Below, piece after piece: positions 6,718 through 15,855 of a DNA stretch of 64,000 nt. Origin of the DNA: Oscillospiraceae bacterium (GTDB lineage Bacteria; Bacillota; Clostridia; Oscillospirales; Acutalibacteraceae); the NCBI GenBank assembly GCA_015066105.1, contig SVOY01000008.1, positions 1-64,000 of the forward strand, in the 5' to 3' direction. The notes under the pieces were generated by a model, which was not told where the DNA came from, ran no database searches, and worked only from the letters and a program-made list of their open reading frames with translations. The translations under genes and the position numbers were made by a program. Position 1 is the stretch's first letter. Every line of letters begins with the position of its first letter.

Positions 6718-7182
6718 TTATTTTGTGGGATATTCAAGCATTTCAGCCGTCCAGCCATCAAGCACCCTGCACATGGCGGCGGCTTCTTTTTTTGCGGTGT
6801 CAAGGTTGTGGTCACGGTAGTTGCCGCATTCCTGTGCAGAAACACCGGGTATGTCTCCTTCAAAATCCGCACAGAAAGCAAGCGCCGCTTTTGTAAGCTC
6901 AACGGCCTCTGCCTTGCTTACACTGTCTGTGGTAATAAAATAAAAGCCCGTGCGGCAGCCCATAGGACCGAAATAAACAACGTTATCCTTGTGAACGCTG
7001 TTTCTTACGTAGGTTGCAAAAAGATGCTCAAGGGTGTGAATTGCACCGTTTTCCATAACCTCTTCAACGTTGGGTCTTCTTGTGCGTATATCGTAGGTTA
7101 CGGTATTGGCATCAACCCTTGAAAGGTACATTCCTTTGGGGAGAATGGTGTGGTCGATTGTGAATGAGGCAATTTTTTCCAT
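6718..7182 (-). CDS. luxS: S-ribosylhomocysteine lyase LuxS
   Basis: Converts S-ribosylhomocysteine to homocysteine and DPD, the precursor of autoinducer-2, in the activated-methyl cycle. The 154-residue length is normal. Metal ligands H49 and H53 (HTLEH) and C119 (QECGNY) are present, as is the catalytic C76 (GPMGCRTGFY). The substrate-binding stretch SRVDANTVTYDIRTRRPN is intact. A ribosome site (GGAAGAG) precedes ATG 7182. It lies 14 bases after recG in the operon. No pfs/mtn nucleosidase, the enzyme that makes its substrate, is in the window. Confidence 0.97.
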   Translation of the reverse strand: MEKIASFTIDHTILPKGMYLSRVDANTVTYDIRTRRPNVEEVMENGAIHTLEHLFATYVRNSVHKDNVVYFGPMGCRTGFYFITTDSVSKAEAVELTKAALAFCADFEGDIPGVSAQECGNYRDHNLDTAKKEAAAMCRVLDGWTAEMLEYPTK

Positions 7183-7196
7183 ATTACTCTTCCTTT

Positions 7197-9233
7197 CTAA
7201 TTGAGGGTGATTCTTTTTTTGTCTGTAAAAAGCGAGCGCACGGCGGCTTTGAGCCCTTTGTTTTCGTGCAGCATAAGGCGGGGGTCTTTTTTCAGGATTT
7301 CCTCGCTTGCCTGCTTGCTTTGTCTTACAATATCCATATTTTCCGTAAGGTCGGCAATTTTTAGCTTCGGTATGCCCGATTGCCTTGAGCCGAAGAAATC
7401 ACCGGGTCCGCGAAGCTCCAGGTCCTTATCGGCAATTTTAAAGCCGTCTGAGGTTTTGCACATTATTTCAAGCCGTGAGCGTGCACCTTCTCCCTCAGCA
7501 TCGCTTATGAGTATGCAGTAGGATTTTTCCTTGCCTCTGCCGACTCTGCCGCGGAGCTGGTGAAGCTGTGAAAGGCCGAAGCGCTCTGCATTTTCTATAA
7601 CCATTATAACGCTTTCGGGTACGTCAACGCCCACTTCAATTACCGTTGTTGCAACAAGCAGGCTGATTTCGCCCGAGGCAAAGTCCTTCATTATCTTTTC
7701 TTTTTCTTTAGCTTTCATTTTGCCGTGCAGAAGGCCAATTTTATAATCGGAAAAATGCTCCTTCTTCAGCTTTTCGGCATATTGCTTGGCGGCGGTGAGG
7801 TCGCCCTCGTTTTCTTCTACAAGAGGGCACACGATGTAAGCCCTGAGACCGAGGTCAAGATGCTTTTTAATAAAGGTGTAGATGCGCTGACGGTAGGTGG
7901 TATCTACGGCGTAGGTGGATATTTTTTGTCTGCCCTTGGGCAATTCGTCAATTACGGTCAGGTCAAGGTCGCCGTAAACAATCAGTGATATCGTACGGGG
8001 AATTGGTGTCGCACTCATTACAAGGGTGTGCGGATTTGTTCCCTTATCGCCGAGTGCACCTCTTTGCTTTACACCGAAGCGGTGCTGCTCATCGGTTATG
8101 ATAAGTCCGAGTGAGGCAAAACGGGTATCCTCGGTCAAAAGAGCGTGCGTGCCTATAATAACGTCAGTCTCGCCGTTTATGAGCCTTTGCTTTATTTCGT
8201 TTTTCTTTTTTGCCGAAACCGAGCCGGTAAGAAGCTCCGTTTTTATGTCGGTGCCCTCAAAAAGCCTTGTAAGCGTGGCGTAGTGCTGACGGGCAAGTAT
8301 ATCCGTCGGTGCCATAAAGGCACTCTGAATTCCGTTTTTTGCCATAGAAAATATGGCTGAGGCGGCCACAACGGTCTTGCCGCTTCCGACATCACCCTGA
8401 ATCAGTCTGTTCATCGGTGTGCTGCCTTTGAGGTCACTTATGCAGGCTGAAATTGCCTTTTTTTGCGCACCGGTAAGACAGAAGGGGAGACGAGCTTCAA
8501 ATTCGGCGGAAAAATCCTTTTCAAGCTTCAGTGCGGTTGTGCCGCGGTTTCTATCTTTCAGCAATTTCATACCGAGCTGAAGAAGCAGAAGCTCTTCAAA
8601 AATGAATCTGCGCCTTGCAATTTCAACGTCGTGGGGATTCTGAGGTCTGTGGATGCTTCTGAAGGCAAACTGCTCATGGCAAAGCCCGTATTTTTTTCTT
8701 ATCCCGTCGGGAATGATATCTCCCTGAGAGTCCTTTTCGTAAAGCGAAAGAGCGTTGGCAATGATTTTTGAAAGCATTTTGCTTGTAAGCCCCGCCGTCA
8801 GCGGATAAACTGGGAGCATAGCATTTTCACTGTCTGCCTTTTCAATAACAGGGTTTGTAATCTCAAACATACCTCTGTTGAGTTGAATTTTTCCGTAAAA
8901 ATAATACTCCTCACCCTCGATAAGGCTTTCTGCAAGATAGCTGTTGTTGAAAATGCTCAGGTGCACGGAATATTCTCCGTCAATGAGCAGGGTTTTATAT
9001 ATTGTCATACCCCGGCGGATTTCGTTTTTTACCGGCGTATAGCCCACAACAGCACAAAAGCAGGCCGTTGTACCGGGTACAAGCTTAGGTATCGGTGTGG
9101 GCGCGGAAAAATCCAGATAGCTGCGGGGAAAATAGCGGATGAGGTCAGAAAGGGTATGAATATCAAGCTTATTAAGGAGTGTTGCCCGTTTTTCACCAAC
9201 ACCCTTTATAAATTTTAAAGGAGTTTCCTTCAT
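7197..9233 (-). CDS. recG: ATP-dependent DNA helicase RecG
   Basis: Branched-DNA translocase that remodels stalled forks and Holliday junctions. 678 residues, the usual length. N-terminal helical and wedge/OB domain (~1-240) with PRSYLDFS near residue 36. Helicase domain 1 has Walker A GDVGSGKT (~280) and DEQH (~381); helicase domain 2 ends with the RGRVGRG motif VI and the RecG-typical LELRGPGDFFGSRQSG. ATG 9233 is preceded by a GGGCGGTGAGG region that serves as ribosome site. It is the fourth gene of the operon, between a peptide-binding protein and luxS. Confidence 0.97.
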   Translation of the reverse strand: MKETPLKFIKGVGEKRATLLNKLDIHTLSDLIRYFPRSYLDFSAPTPIPKLVPGTTACFCAVVGYTPVKNEIRRGMTIYKTLLIDGEYSVHLSIFNNSYLAESLIEGEEYYFYGKIQLNRGMFEITNPVIEKADSENAMLPVYPLTAGLTSKMLSKIIANALSLYEKDSQGDIIPDGIRKKYGLCHEQFAFRSIHRPQNPHDVEIARRRFIFEELLLLQLGMKLLKDRNRGTTALKLEKDFSAEFEARLPFCLTGAQKKAISACISDLKGSTPMNRLIQGDVGSGKTVVAASAIFSMAKNGIQSAFMAPTDILARQHYATLTRLFEGTDIKTELLTGSVSAKKKNEIKQRLINGETDVIIGTHALLTEDTRFASLGLIITDEQHRFGVKQRGALGDKGTNPHTLVMSATPIPRTISLIVYGDLDLTVIDELPKGRQKISTYAVDTTYRQRIYTFIKKHLDLGLRAYIVCPLVEENEGDLTAAKQYAEKLKKEHFSDYKIGLLHGKMKAKEKEKIMKDFASGEISLLVATTVIEVGVDVPESVIMVIENAERFGLSQLHQLRGRVGRGKEKSYCILISDAEGEGARSRLEIMCKTSDGFKIADKDLELRGPGDFFGSRQSGIPKLKIADLTENMDIVRQSKQASEEILKKDPRLMLHENKGLKAAVRSLFTDKKRITLN

Positions 9234-9251
9234 TTCCTCACCGCCCTTTCT

Positions 9252-10805
9252 TTAATATTTTTGTGTCCAGGATGAAATGTTTTTAAAGGGCTCATATTCG
9301 TTTATGTCACCCTCAAAGCTTATTTCATTTGAATAATAAGCAATGCCTGTTCTGTAGCAGATGGGAATGAAGGGATATTCCTCTTCAAACACACCTATAA
9401 ATGTGTTTATGTCAATACTGCCGGTTTTGAAGTCGCTGTAAGCGCTTCTGATTGTTGAGGAGGTTATGCCGTAGGCGGCACTGCCGCCCTTTTTGAAAAA
9501 GCAGCTGAGGTCCATGTTGGGAGAAATGCGTACCTCGCCGATATAAAGGTCATAGTCGCCGTCCTCAAGGGCCTCCTCGTAATCGTCAAAGGAAAGGGAC
9601 TTCACCGTAACCCTGAGACCGAGATTCTGTAAGCATTTTCCTATATATTTGGCACAGCTGACCTTTGTTTCGCTTTCCTTGTTTACAATGATTTTAACGT
9701 CAAAATATCCGTCAGAATCATAACGGTAGCTTTTGTCGTTGGCCGAATATGCGTAGCCGGCTTCGTCGAGGATGTTGCCCGCCTTAATGAGATTGTATTC
9801 GTAATCGGGCAGATTGAGGTCCTTGACTGCAAACCAATTCGGGTTAAAGGGTGTATCCGTAAGGGTGCAGAAGTTATCAAAAACCGTGTCTGCAAGTGAG
9901 CTTTTGTCAATTGCAAGACGTAAGGCCTTGATTACCTGCTTGTTTTTGAAGGCTGATACCGAGCCCTTGTAGCCGAGATAAATAAGATTGTTGGTGTTAA
10001 CAGGCACCGTGGTTGCCGTCAGCTTTGTAAAGGTGCCGGTATCCATATCATTGTAATAATAGGTGAGCTCACCCGTCTGAACACGGTAGATTTCCTCGTT
10101 GTCTGCGATGATGGGGACAAGGCCGATTGTTTTTGTGCTCATTGTTTCGCCTCTGGTGTTATTGGCATTTGCAACAAGCACATACTGTCCGCTGATGCTT
10201 CTGAGAATATAGCGGCCGCTGCCTACGGGCAGTGAGGCGGTTCCCGTTCCGTTCTGCACAATGGGGAAGGTGAGACACTGCTGAGCATATACGTCGGGCT
10301 GCTTAAGGGTAAAGGTTACCGTGTCCGTTCCTGCTTTTGCCGAAGAGAAATTTGAAAGCCTGCCCTTGTAGGCGTCACACTTTTTGGCAAGCCTGAAGGA
10401 GTAAACAACGTCATAGGCCGTAAGTGAGCTGCCGTTTGAAAAGGTGATGCCGTCAATGAGCTTTACCGTTATCTTTTTGCCGTCATTGTGGAATTCCTTT
10501 GCAAGAAGCATGGTTGACGAGCAATCGGAATTAAGAATAAAAAGCGGGTCGTAAAGCAGTGTGGAAATACTGAGGTTTGTCGGGCTTTTTGTTTTGAAGG
10601 GGTTGAAGGATTTGCCTTTGAAATAGGGGAGACTGATGCTGCTAAGGGCCTTAATGTCTTCTTCATCCGTCTGCTCCTGTGACACAGCCTGACTTGTGAC
10701 TTCTGTTGTCTGCTGCTCGGGCGTGTTGCTGACAAATTTTCCCGAAAGTATGATTGCGGTAATAACGGCAGCCATACATATAATTGTTATTATAATCTTT
10801 TTCAT
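9252..10805 (-). CDS. ABC-type oligopeptide-binding protein (SBP family 5)
   Basis: 517-residue extracytoplasmic solute-binding protein. The N-terminal hydrophobic helix (residues 4-22) has no lipobox Cys, so it is either a signal peptide or an uncleaved anchor. The family-5 core is visible: KSPTNLSISTLLYDPLF, VKLIDGITFSNGSSLTAYDVVYSF (the YDVVYS signature, ~120), YSGKSVSAFKNKQVIKALRLAID-like segment (~290) and a C-terminal domain ending GDINEYEPFKNISSW. It should bind peptides or similar ligands outside the membrane. No permease or ATPase gene is adjacent, so it is an orphan sitting between ymdB-like and recG. The ligand is unknown. Confidence 0.88.
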   Translation of the reverse strand: MKKIIITIICMAAVITAIILSGKFVSNTPEQQTTEVTSQAVSQEQTDEEDIKALSSISLPYFKGKSFNPFKTKSPTNLSISTLLYDPLFILNSDCSSTMLLAKEFHNDGKKITVKLIDGITFSNGSSLTAYDVVYSFRLAKKCDAYKGRLSNFSSAKAGTDTVTFTLKQPDVYAQQCLTFPIVQNGTGTASLPVGSGRYILRSISGQYVLVANANNTRGETMSTKTIGLVPIIADNEEIYRVQTGELTYYYNDMDTGTFTKLTATTVPVNTNNLIYLGYKGSVSAFKNKQVIKALRLAIDKSSLADTVFDNFCTLTDTPFNPNWFAVKDLNLPDYEYNLIKAGNILDEAGYAYSANDKSYRYDSDGYFDVKIIVNKESETKVSCAKYIGKCLQNLGLRVTVKSLSFDDYEEALEDGDYDLYIGEVRISPNMDLSCFFKKGGSAAYGITSSTIRSAYSDFKTGSIDINTFIGVFEEEYPFIPICYRTGIAYYSNEISFEGDINEYEPFKNISSWTQKY

Positions 10806-10826
10806 CGTTCCGTTTCCTTTGCGGTT

Positions 10827-11600
10827 TTATTCAAAGCTGACAAGCTCTGTTGAGGTGCATTTTCCGCTCGCGTTATCAATGCTGAATATACAGCCGTTTG
10901 CCATTGACGGACCTTTGGCCTTATCAAAGCGCTTGGGCATATTGAAGCGGAATTTGTCAATAATTATATCCTTGTCAACGCCGAGCACACTGTCCTTCAC
11001 ACCGCACATGCCCACGTCCGTTATATAGCCGGTGCCGCCCTTTAAAACAGTGTTATCGGCCGTAAGCACGTGTGTATGCGTGCCGAAAACCGCAGAGACT
11101 CTTCCGTCAAGGAAAAAGCCCATTGCCTTTTTCTCACTTGTTGCCTCGGCGTGAAAATCAACAAGAATAATATTTGTTTTATCCTTGATTTTTTCAATTT
11201 CACGCTCAACGGCACCAAAGGGGTTTTCAAGGCACTCCATATACATAGTTCCCATAACGTTGATAATGCCTATGCTGAAAAAGCCGCAGTCAACAACCCT
11301 TGAGCCGACACCGGGATTGCTTTTGTGATAATTGCAGGGTCTTATGATAAATTCGTTTTCGTCAAGCAGGTCAAAAACCTCCTTGCGTCTGTAAACGTGG
11401 TTGCCCGTTGTTATAAAGTCAACCCCCGAGGAAAAAAGCAGCTGAGCGGATTCGGGTGTAATGCCGTTGCCGTCTGCCGAGTTTTCGCCGTTTGCTATGC
11501 AAAAATCAATGCCCTTGAGCCTTTTGAAGGCGGAAAGCTTGTTTTTGAGAAAATCACAGCCCTCTCTGTTAACAACGTCGCCTAAAACAAGAATATTCAT
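10827..11600 (-). CDS. ymdB: YmdB-family metallophosphoesterase (TIGR00282)
   Basis: 257-residue calcineurin-like phosphodiesterase. In Bacillus YmdB hydrolyses 2',3'-cyclic nucleotides and affects biofilm and motility decisions. Metal-binding motifs are in order: MNILVLGDVV (Asp8), ANGENSADG (Asn/Glu ~38), TTGNHVYRR (Asn-His ~67), DFHAEATSEK (His ~148) and GTHTHV (~173). Length is normal for the family. It is the second gene of the minus-strand operon, 10 bases after the histidine phosphatase. Confidence 0.93.
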   Translation of the reverse strand: MNILVLGDVVNREGCDFLKNKLSAFKRLKGIDFCIANGENSADGNGITPESAQLLFSSGVDFITTGNHVYRRKEVFDLLDENEFIIRPCNYHKSNPGVGSRVVDCGFFSIGIINVMGTMYMECLENPFGAVEREIEKIKDKTNIILVDFHAEATSEKKAMGFFLDGRVSAVFGTHTHVLTADNTVLKGGTGYITDVGMCGVKDSVLGVDKDIIIDKFRFNMPKRFDKAKGPSMANGCIFSIDNASGKCTSTELVSFE

Positions 11601-11610
11601 ATCTTACCTC

Positions 11611-12312
11611 TTATACATATTCGCTTATGTCAAAGTCATCGTCGTTGGGTATATAATCCCAGCCGTCGTAGTAATTGCCTTCCTTTTCCTCCTCGGACAA
11701 ATCGGGTATCTGCCTGACTGCCTCAAGCTTGTGACCCGACATCCACAAAAAGTGGGAAAGATAAAGCGTGTAGCCGCAGCCCGAGGGAGTAAGCCATTCG
11801 GTGGATGATGCCTCGGGAATGGCGAAGTTTGCCATTATGGCGGAAATGACACCGCCGTGAGTGACGATTGCAACGTTATCCGTGCCTGTTTTAAGTATGC
11901 CGTCAATAATTTTAACAAAGCAGGAGCAGACTCTGTCTGCAAACTCTTCGTTGCTTTCGCCAAAGGGGGGCTTGATGTTCTCTTCGCCCTTGAGCCAGCG
12001 GTCGAAAAGCGGCTGCTTTTCGTGAAGATATTCAGCGGTCTGACCTTCAAATTCGCCGAAGTTGTATTCGGTGAGCCCGTCTATTTCAATGGGCTGAAGC
12101 TCGGGGTAAAGGAGCTTTGCCGTTTCCTTGCATCTCGGCAGGGGAGAGGTGAACACAAAATCAGCGTGGGGATATACGTATTCCTCCTTCATCTGTAAAA
12201 GCTGACCCTTGCCCTCGTCGCAAAGCGGTGTGTCGTTTCTGCCCGAATAAACGCCTTCAAGGTTATGCTGAGTAAGACCGTGTCTGATAAGATGTATTTT
12301 ATAATTTTTCAT
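11611..12312 (-). CDS. Histidine phosphatase (phosphoglycerate mutase-like)
   Basis: 233-residue branch-2-type histidine phosphatase. The RHG motif LIRHGLTQHN carries the phospho-accepting His10. GRNDTPLCDEG follows, and the second His is in VTHGGVISA (~151). It could act on small phosphorylated metabolites or the cobalamin precursor (CobC-like); the sequence does not decide. The acidic C-terminal tail (YDGWDYIPNDDDFDISEY) is unusual in length. It is the first gene of a six-gene minus-strand operon with intergenic spacings of 10-21 bases. Confidence 0.88.
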   Translation of the reverse strand: MKNYKIHLIRHGLTQHNLEGVYSGRNDTPLCDEGKGQLLQMKEEYVYPHADFVFTSPLPRCKETAKLLYPELQPIEIDGLTEYNFGEFEGQTAEYLHEKQPLFDRWLKGEENIKPPFGESNEEFADRVCSCFVKIIDGILKTGTDNVAIVTHGGVISAIMANFAIPEASSTEWLTPSGCGYTLYLSHFLWMSGHKLEAVRQIPDLSEEEKEGNYYDGWDYIPNDDDFDISEYV

Positions 12313-12344
12313 ATCTCATTCACCTTAAAATAAATATTCATTTT

Positions 12345-12373
12345 ATTATATAATAAACGAATATAAATTTCAA
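12345..12373 (-). promoter_or_regulatory. Promoter of the recG-luxS operon
   Basis: Minus-strand TTGAAA (12368-12373), 17-base spacer, TATAAT (12345-12350), 33 bases before the first start codon. It is divergent from the asnS promoter. Confidence 0.8.
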
Positions 12374-12406
12374 TAAAAACAAAGTAAAATAATGGCGCGC
12401 ATTGTA

Positions 12407-12435
12407 TTGATTTTTTTATAACTTGCTGATATAAT
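12407..12435 (+). promoter_or_regulatory. Promoter of asnS
   Basis: TTGATT (12407-12412), 17-base spacer, TATAAT (12430-12435). The leader to ATG 12479 is about 35 bases and holds AAGGAGG; there is no T-box in front of this synthetase gene. Confidence 0.8.
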
Positions 12436-12478
12436 TAACTATCAATGTGTAAATTTCTCCAAGGAGGTTTAATATAAT

Positions 12479-13873
12479 ATGAAACGTACTGAAATTGCAA
12501 AGCTTTACGAAAACGCCGCTTCCTTCAAGGACAGCAAGGTTACCGTATGCGGTTGGATTCGTACCAACAGAGACTCAAAGGTTTTAGGCTTTATGGAGCT
12601 CAACGACGGCAGCTGCTTCAAGGGCGTGCAGGTTGTTTTTGAAAAGGAAAAGCTTACAAATTTTGCCGAGGTTGCAAAATATAATGTTGGTGCGGCAGTT
12701 GTTGTTGAGGGTGATTTTATTCTCACTCCCGAAGCAAAGCAGCCCTTTGAAATCAATGCAACAAGGGTTACCCTTGAGGGTGCATCCGCTCCCGAATATC
12801 CCTTGCAGAAGAAAAGACATTCACTTGAATACTTAAGAACTATTGCTCACTTAAGACCCAGAACGAATATCTATTCAGCCGCATTCAGAGTGCGCTCTGT
12901 TGCCGCTCAGGCAATTCACCGCTTTTTTGAGGGTGAGGGCTTTATCTATGCTCACACACCGCTTATTTCCTGCAGTGACTGTGAGGGCGCAGGTGAAATG
13001 TTCAGAGTAACAACTCTTGATATGAAAAATCCGCCCCTTACCGAGGACGGTGAAATTGATTACAGTGAGGACTTTTTCGGCAAGAGTGCCTTCCTTACCG
13101 TTTCGGGTCAGCTTCAGGGCGAAATTATGGCTCAGGCCTTCGGCAAAATTTACACCTTCGGTCCCACCTTCCGTGCGGAAAAGAGCTACACTCAGCGCCA
13201 TGCCGCCGAATTCTGGATGATTGAGCCGGAAATTGCTTTTGCAGACCTTTGCGACGATATGGACCTTGCAGAAAGAATGATTAAGTTTGTAATCAATTAT
13301 GTAATGGAAAACTGCAGGCAGGATATCGAATTCCTTAATCAGTTTGTTGACAAGGGACTTATTGAACGTCTTACTGCCGTTGCAACCTCAGACTTTGCAA
13401 GGGTTACTTATACAGATGCCGTTAAAATGCTTGAAGAAAATAACGATAAGTTTGAATTCAAGGCATATTGGGGCTGTGACCTTCAGACAGAGCACGAAAG
13501 ATATCTTACAGAGCAGATTTTCAAAAAGCCTGTTTTCGTTACAGATTATCCCAAGGAAATCAAGGCCTTTTATATGAGACTCAATGACGACGGCAAGACC
13601 GTTGCCGCCTGCGACTGCCTTGTTATGGGGATAGGCGAAATCATCGGCGGCAGTCAGCGTGAGGAGCGCTATGACGTACTGCTTGAAAGAATAAAGGAGC
13701 TCGGCCTCAACGAGGAGGACTACTGGTGGTATCTTGACCTTCGTAAGTACGGCGGCACAAAGCACGCAGGCTTCGGCCTCGGCTTTGAAAGGCTTGTAAT
13801 GTACCTTACGGGTATTTCAAACATCAGAGACGTGCTTCCCTTCCCCAGAACAACGGGCTCAGCAGATTTTTAA
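12479..13873 (+). CDS. asnS: Asparaginyl-tRNA synthetase
   Basis: Class IIb synthetase that charges tRNA-Asn. 464 residues, normal length. The N-terminal OB-fold anticodon-binding domain (~15-100) includes [12 protein letters not shown]. The catalytic domain has motif 2 in [21 protein letters not shown] and motif 3 in [15 protein letters not shown] near the end. The WMIEPE and [12 protein letters not shown] signatures favour Asn over Asp. The start is ATG 12479 after AAGGAGG. It is followed at 25 bases by an aminotransferase that may supply amino acids from the same metabolic branch. Confidence 0.97.
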   Translation: MKRTEIAKLYENAASFKDSKVTVCGWIRTNRDSKVLGFMELNDGSCFKGVQVVFEKEKLTNFAEVAKYNVGAAVVVEGDFILTPEAKQPFEINATRVTLEGASAPEYPLQKKRHSLEYLRTIAHLRPRTNIYSAAFRVRSVAAQAIHRFFEGEGFIYAHTPLISCSDCEGAGEMFRVTTLDMKNPPLTEDGEIDYSEDFFGKSAFLTVSGQLQGEIMAQAFGKIYTFGPTFRAEKSYTQRHAAEFWMIEPEIAFADLCDDMDLAERMIKFVINYVMENCRQDIEFLNQFVDKGLIERLTAVATSDFARVTYTDAVKMLEENNDKFEFKAYWGCDLQTEHERYLTEQIFKKPVFVTDYPKEIKAFYMRLNDDGKTVAACDCLVMGIGEIIGGSQREERYDVLLERIKELGLNEEDYWWYLDLRKYGGTKHAGFGLGFERLVMYLTGISNIRDVLPFPRTTGSADF

Positions 13874-13898
13874 TTCTATTTTCAGGAGGTTATATGCT

Positions 13899-15179
13899 AT
13901 GCCGGAATTAAAATCCTATACAAAAGAACAGCTTCTTGAGCTTAAGGCGGCTCTTGAAAAGGAATATGCCGACTATAAGGCACAGAACTTAAAGCTTGAT
14001 ATGTCAAGAGGCAAGCCGGGCTCAGACCAGCTTGCAGTTTCAAACGGTCTGCTTGATGCCGTTACCTCAAGAGACTGGGAGGACGATGCAAGCAACCACA
14101 GCCTTGAATACAGAAACTACGGCCTTCTTACAGGTATTATTGAATGTAAGGAGATTTTTGCAAAGCTTCTTAAGGTTCCCACAAAGAATGTTATTGTCTG
14201 CGGTAACTCGAGCCTTAATATGATGTTTGACTATATTACGCAGTGTATGCTTACCGGCAGCGGCGGCAAGCCCTGGAAGGACCAGGAGGAGCTTAAATTC
14301 CTTTGCCCCTCACCCGGCTATGACAGACACTTCTCTATAGCAGAATATTACGGCATCAAGCTTATCCCCGTTGCAATGACGGGCAAGGGTCCCGATATGG
14401 ATGCTGTTGAAGAGCTTATCAAGGACCCCACGGTCAAGGGTATGTTCTGCGTTCCCAAGTATTCAAATCCCACGGGCGAAACCTACAGCCGCGAAACCGT
14501 TGAGAGAATTGCCGCAATGTGCCCCGCAGCAGACGATTTCCGCATTATCTGGGATAACGCTTACATCATTCACGACCTTGCAGAGGAAAGCGACAAGCTT
14601 GATAATATTTTTGACGTGCTTAAAAAGTACGGCCATGAGGATATGGTAATCGAATTTACCTCAACCTCAAAAATCAGCTTCCCCGGTGCAGGTGTTGCTG
14701 TTCTTGCCGCATCTGACAAAAACATTGAAATGATAATCAGCCGTATGTCCATTCAGACAATCGGCTATGATAAGCTCAATCAGTTCAGACACGTTAAATT
14801 CTACAAGGATGTAAAGGGCATCAAGAATCATATGAAGCTTCACAGAAATATCCTTGCTCCTAAGTTTAAGGCTGTTATCAATGAGTTCAAGTCACAGCTC
14901 GGCGAATATAAGATTGCTCATTGGACAAAGCCCAACGGCGGTTACTTTATCAGCCTTGACGTTATGCCCGGCACTGCAAAAAGGGTTTATGAGCTTTGCA
15001 AGGAGGGCGGCGTAACGCTTACTACCGTTGGTGCAACCTTCCCTTACGGCATTGACCCCGAGGATAAGAACATAAGAATTGCACCTTCCTATCCTCCCGT
15101 TGATGAGCTTATGACTGCCACAAAGCTTCTTTGCCTTTGTGTAAAGCTTGCCGCAGTTGAAAAATTACTTGCAGAGTAA
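13899..15179 (+). CDS. Class I aminotransferase of the aspartate aminotransferase (PF12897-like) group
   Basis: 426-residue PLP enzyme. The N-terminal LDMSRGKPGSDQL and the Schiff-base lysine K258 in STSKISFPGAG mark the subgroup first described for corynebacterial AspT. Other cofactor contacts are KYSNPTGETYS (~187) and WDNAYIIHDL (~218). It should transfer the amino group between aspartate (or a related amino acid) and 2-oxoglutarate. The ribosome site CAGGAGG is 10 bases before ATG 13899. It lies downstream of asnS and may share its promoter, giving an aspartate/asparagine gene pair. Confidence 0.9.
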   Translation: MPELKSYTKEQLLELKAALEKEYADYKAQNLKLDMSRGKPGSDQLAVSNGLLDAVTSRDWEDDASNHSLEYRNYGLLTGIIECKEIFAKLLKVPTKNVIVCGNSSLNMMFDYITQCMLTGSGGKPWKDQEELKFLCPSPGYDRHFSIAEYYGIKLIPVAMTGKGPDMDAVEELIKDPTVKGMFCVPKYSNPTGETYSRETVERIAAMCPAADDFRIIWDNAYIIHDLAEESDKLDNIFDVLKKYGHEDMVIEFTSTSKISFPGAGVAVLAASDKNIEMIISRMSIQTIGYDKLNQFRHVKFYKDVKGIKNHMKLHRNILAPKFKAVINEFKSQLGEYKIAHWTKPNGGYFISLDVMPGTAKRVYELCKEGGVTLTTVGATFPYGIDPEDKNIRIAPSYPPVDELMTATKLLCLCVKLAAVEKLLAE

Positions 15180-15199
15180 AAAACAATTAAAGTTTTTTG

Positions 15200-15223
15200 G
15201 TTACTTTTTTTCAAAAAAGTAAC
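15200..15223. repeat. Perfect palindrome GTTACTTTTTT/AAAAAAGTAAC
   Basis: 11-bp inverted repeat with a 2-base spacer, 21 bases after the aminotransferase stop, followed by a GC-rich patch (GCCCCGCGGCGAGCGC). It can serve as a terminator on either strand. I recall similar GGTTACTTTTTT...AAGTAACGCC elements scattered in related genomes, so it may be a dispersed intergenic repeat (from memory). Confidence 0.55.
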
Positions 15224-15279
15224 GCCCCGCGGCGAGCGCTGAAGAATTTATTTCTCGGCAGGGCTTTATAAAAAAATCA

Positions 15280-15312
15280 CAGCACCTTGTTTTGCGACAA
15301 GGTGCTGTTTTA
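15280..15312. terminator. Terminator of the XRE regulator gene
   Basis: CAGCACCTTGT / ACAAGGTGCTG with a 6-base loop. T-runs lie on both sides (TTTTAT on plus, GATTTTTTT on minus), so it serves the convergent genes. Confidence 0.85.
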
Positions 15313-15552
15313 TAGTTCATATTCAATTATGTCTTCAACCTTGCAATTTAAGGCGAAACAAAATCTCGCCAAAATATCGCTGTCAATTCTTTCAACTTCA
15401 CCAGAATGCCATTTGTTTATAACCTCAAAACGTGTGTTTGTCATCTTTGAGAGTTGGTATCTAGTGAGATTTTTTTCTTTCATAACTTCACCAAGCTTAA
15501 TTTTAATTTTGCCATAATCTTTTACCATTGTGATTTGTTCTGACTTATTCAT
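15310..15552 (-). CDS. XRE-family helix-turn-helix regulator
   Basis: 80-residue Cro/CI-type DNA-binding protein. The HTH runs KLGEVMKEKNLTRYQLSKMTN (helix 2 at TRYQLSKMT), then FEVINKWHSGEVERIDSDILARFCFALN and the usual CKVEDIIEYEL ending. It is a single-domain regulator with no ligand or oligomerisation domain. An AAGGTGG ribosome site precedes ATG 15552. It is divergent from a promoter at 15600-15628, and an inverted repeat flanks that promoter, so autoregulation and control of the divergent secreted protein are plausible. Confidence 0.88.
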   Translation of the reverse strand: MNKSEQITMVKDYGKIKIKLGEVMKEKNLTRYQLSKMTNTRFEVINKWHSGEVERIDSDILARFCFALNCKVEDIIEYEL

Positions 15553-15590
15553 TTATACCACCTTATTGATTTTACTATATTATATAAAAC

Positions 15591-15677
15591 AATTACAGCT
15601 TGACAAAGTACATATGTGATGTTACTATTTAAATGGGGTTGGATTTTAGTTGTGTCAAAAGCATAAAAGCTGTAATT
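15591..15677. promoter_or_regulatory. 11-bp inverted repeat flanking divergent promoters
   Basis: AATTACAGCTT (15591-15601) and AAGCTGTAATT (15667-15677) are exact complements 65 bases apart. Next to them are TTGACA and TGTCAA half copies. They surround the plus-strand promoter and touch the minus-strand promoter of the XRE gene. A pair of operator half-sites that allow looping is one reading. The remaining 15678-15855 is AT-rich leader with nothing recognisable. Confidence 0.5.
15600..15628 (+). promoter_or_regulatory. Promoter toward the 141-residue secreted protein
   Basis: TTGACA (15600-15605), 17-base spacer, TACTAT (15623-15628). The leader to ATG 15856 would be about 220 bases. On the minus strand TTGTCA-16-TATAAT reads toward the XRE gene. 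Confidence 0.6.
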
Positions 15678-15855
15678 CATATCTGAGTTTTCGTTACATA
15701 AAGATTTATTTTAAAAATTTTGTTACTTATTATTTGTTTAAAGATTGTACTAGTAGAATGAGTTAAAGCGAGAAGGGTATCTTATGGAAATATAACGGCT
15801 AATTAGTAACTTGTTTATATGTGACAAAATTTGTTTTTAAGAAAGGAATGATATT

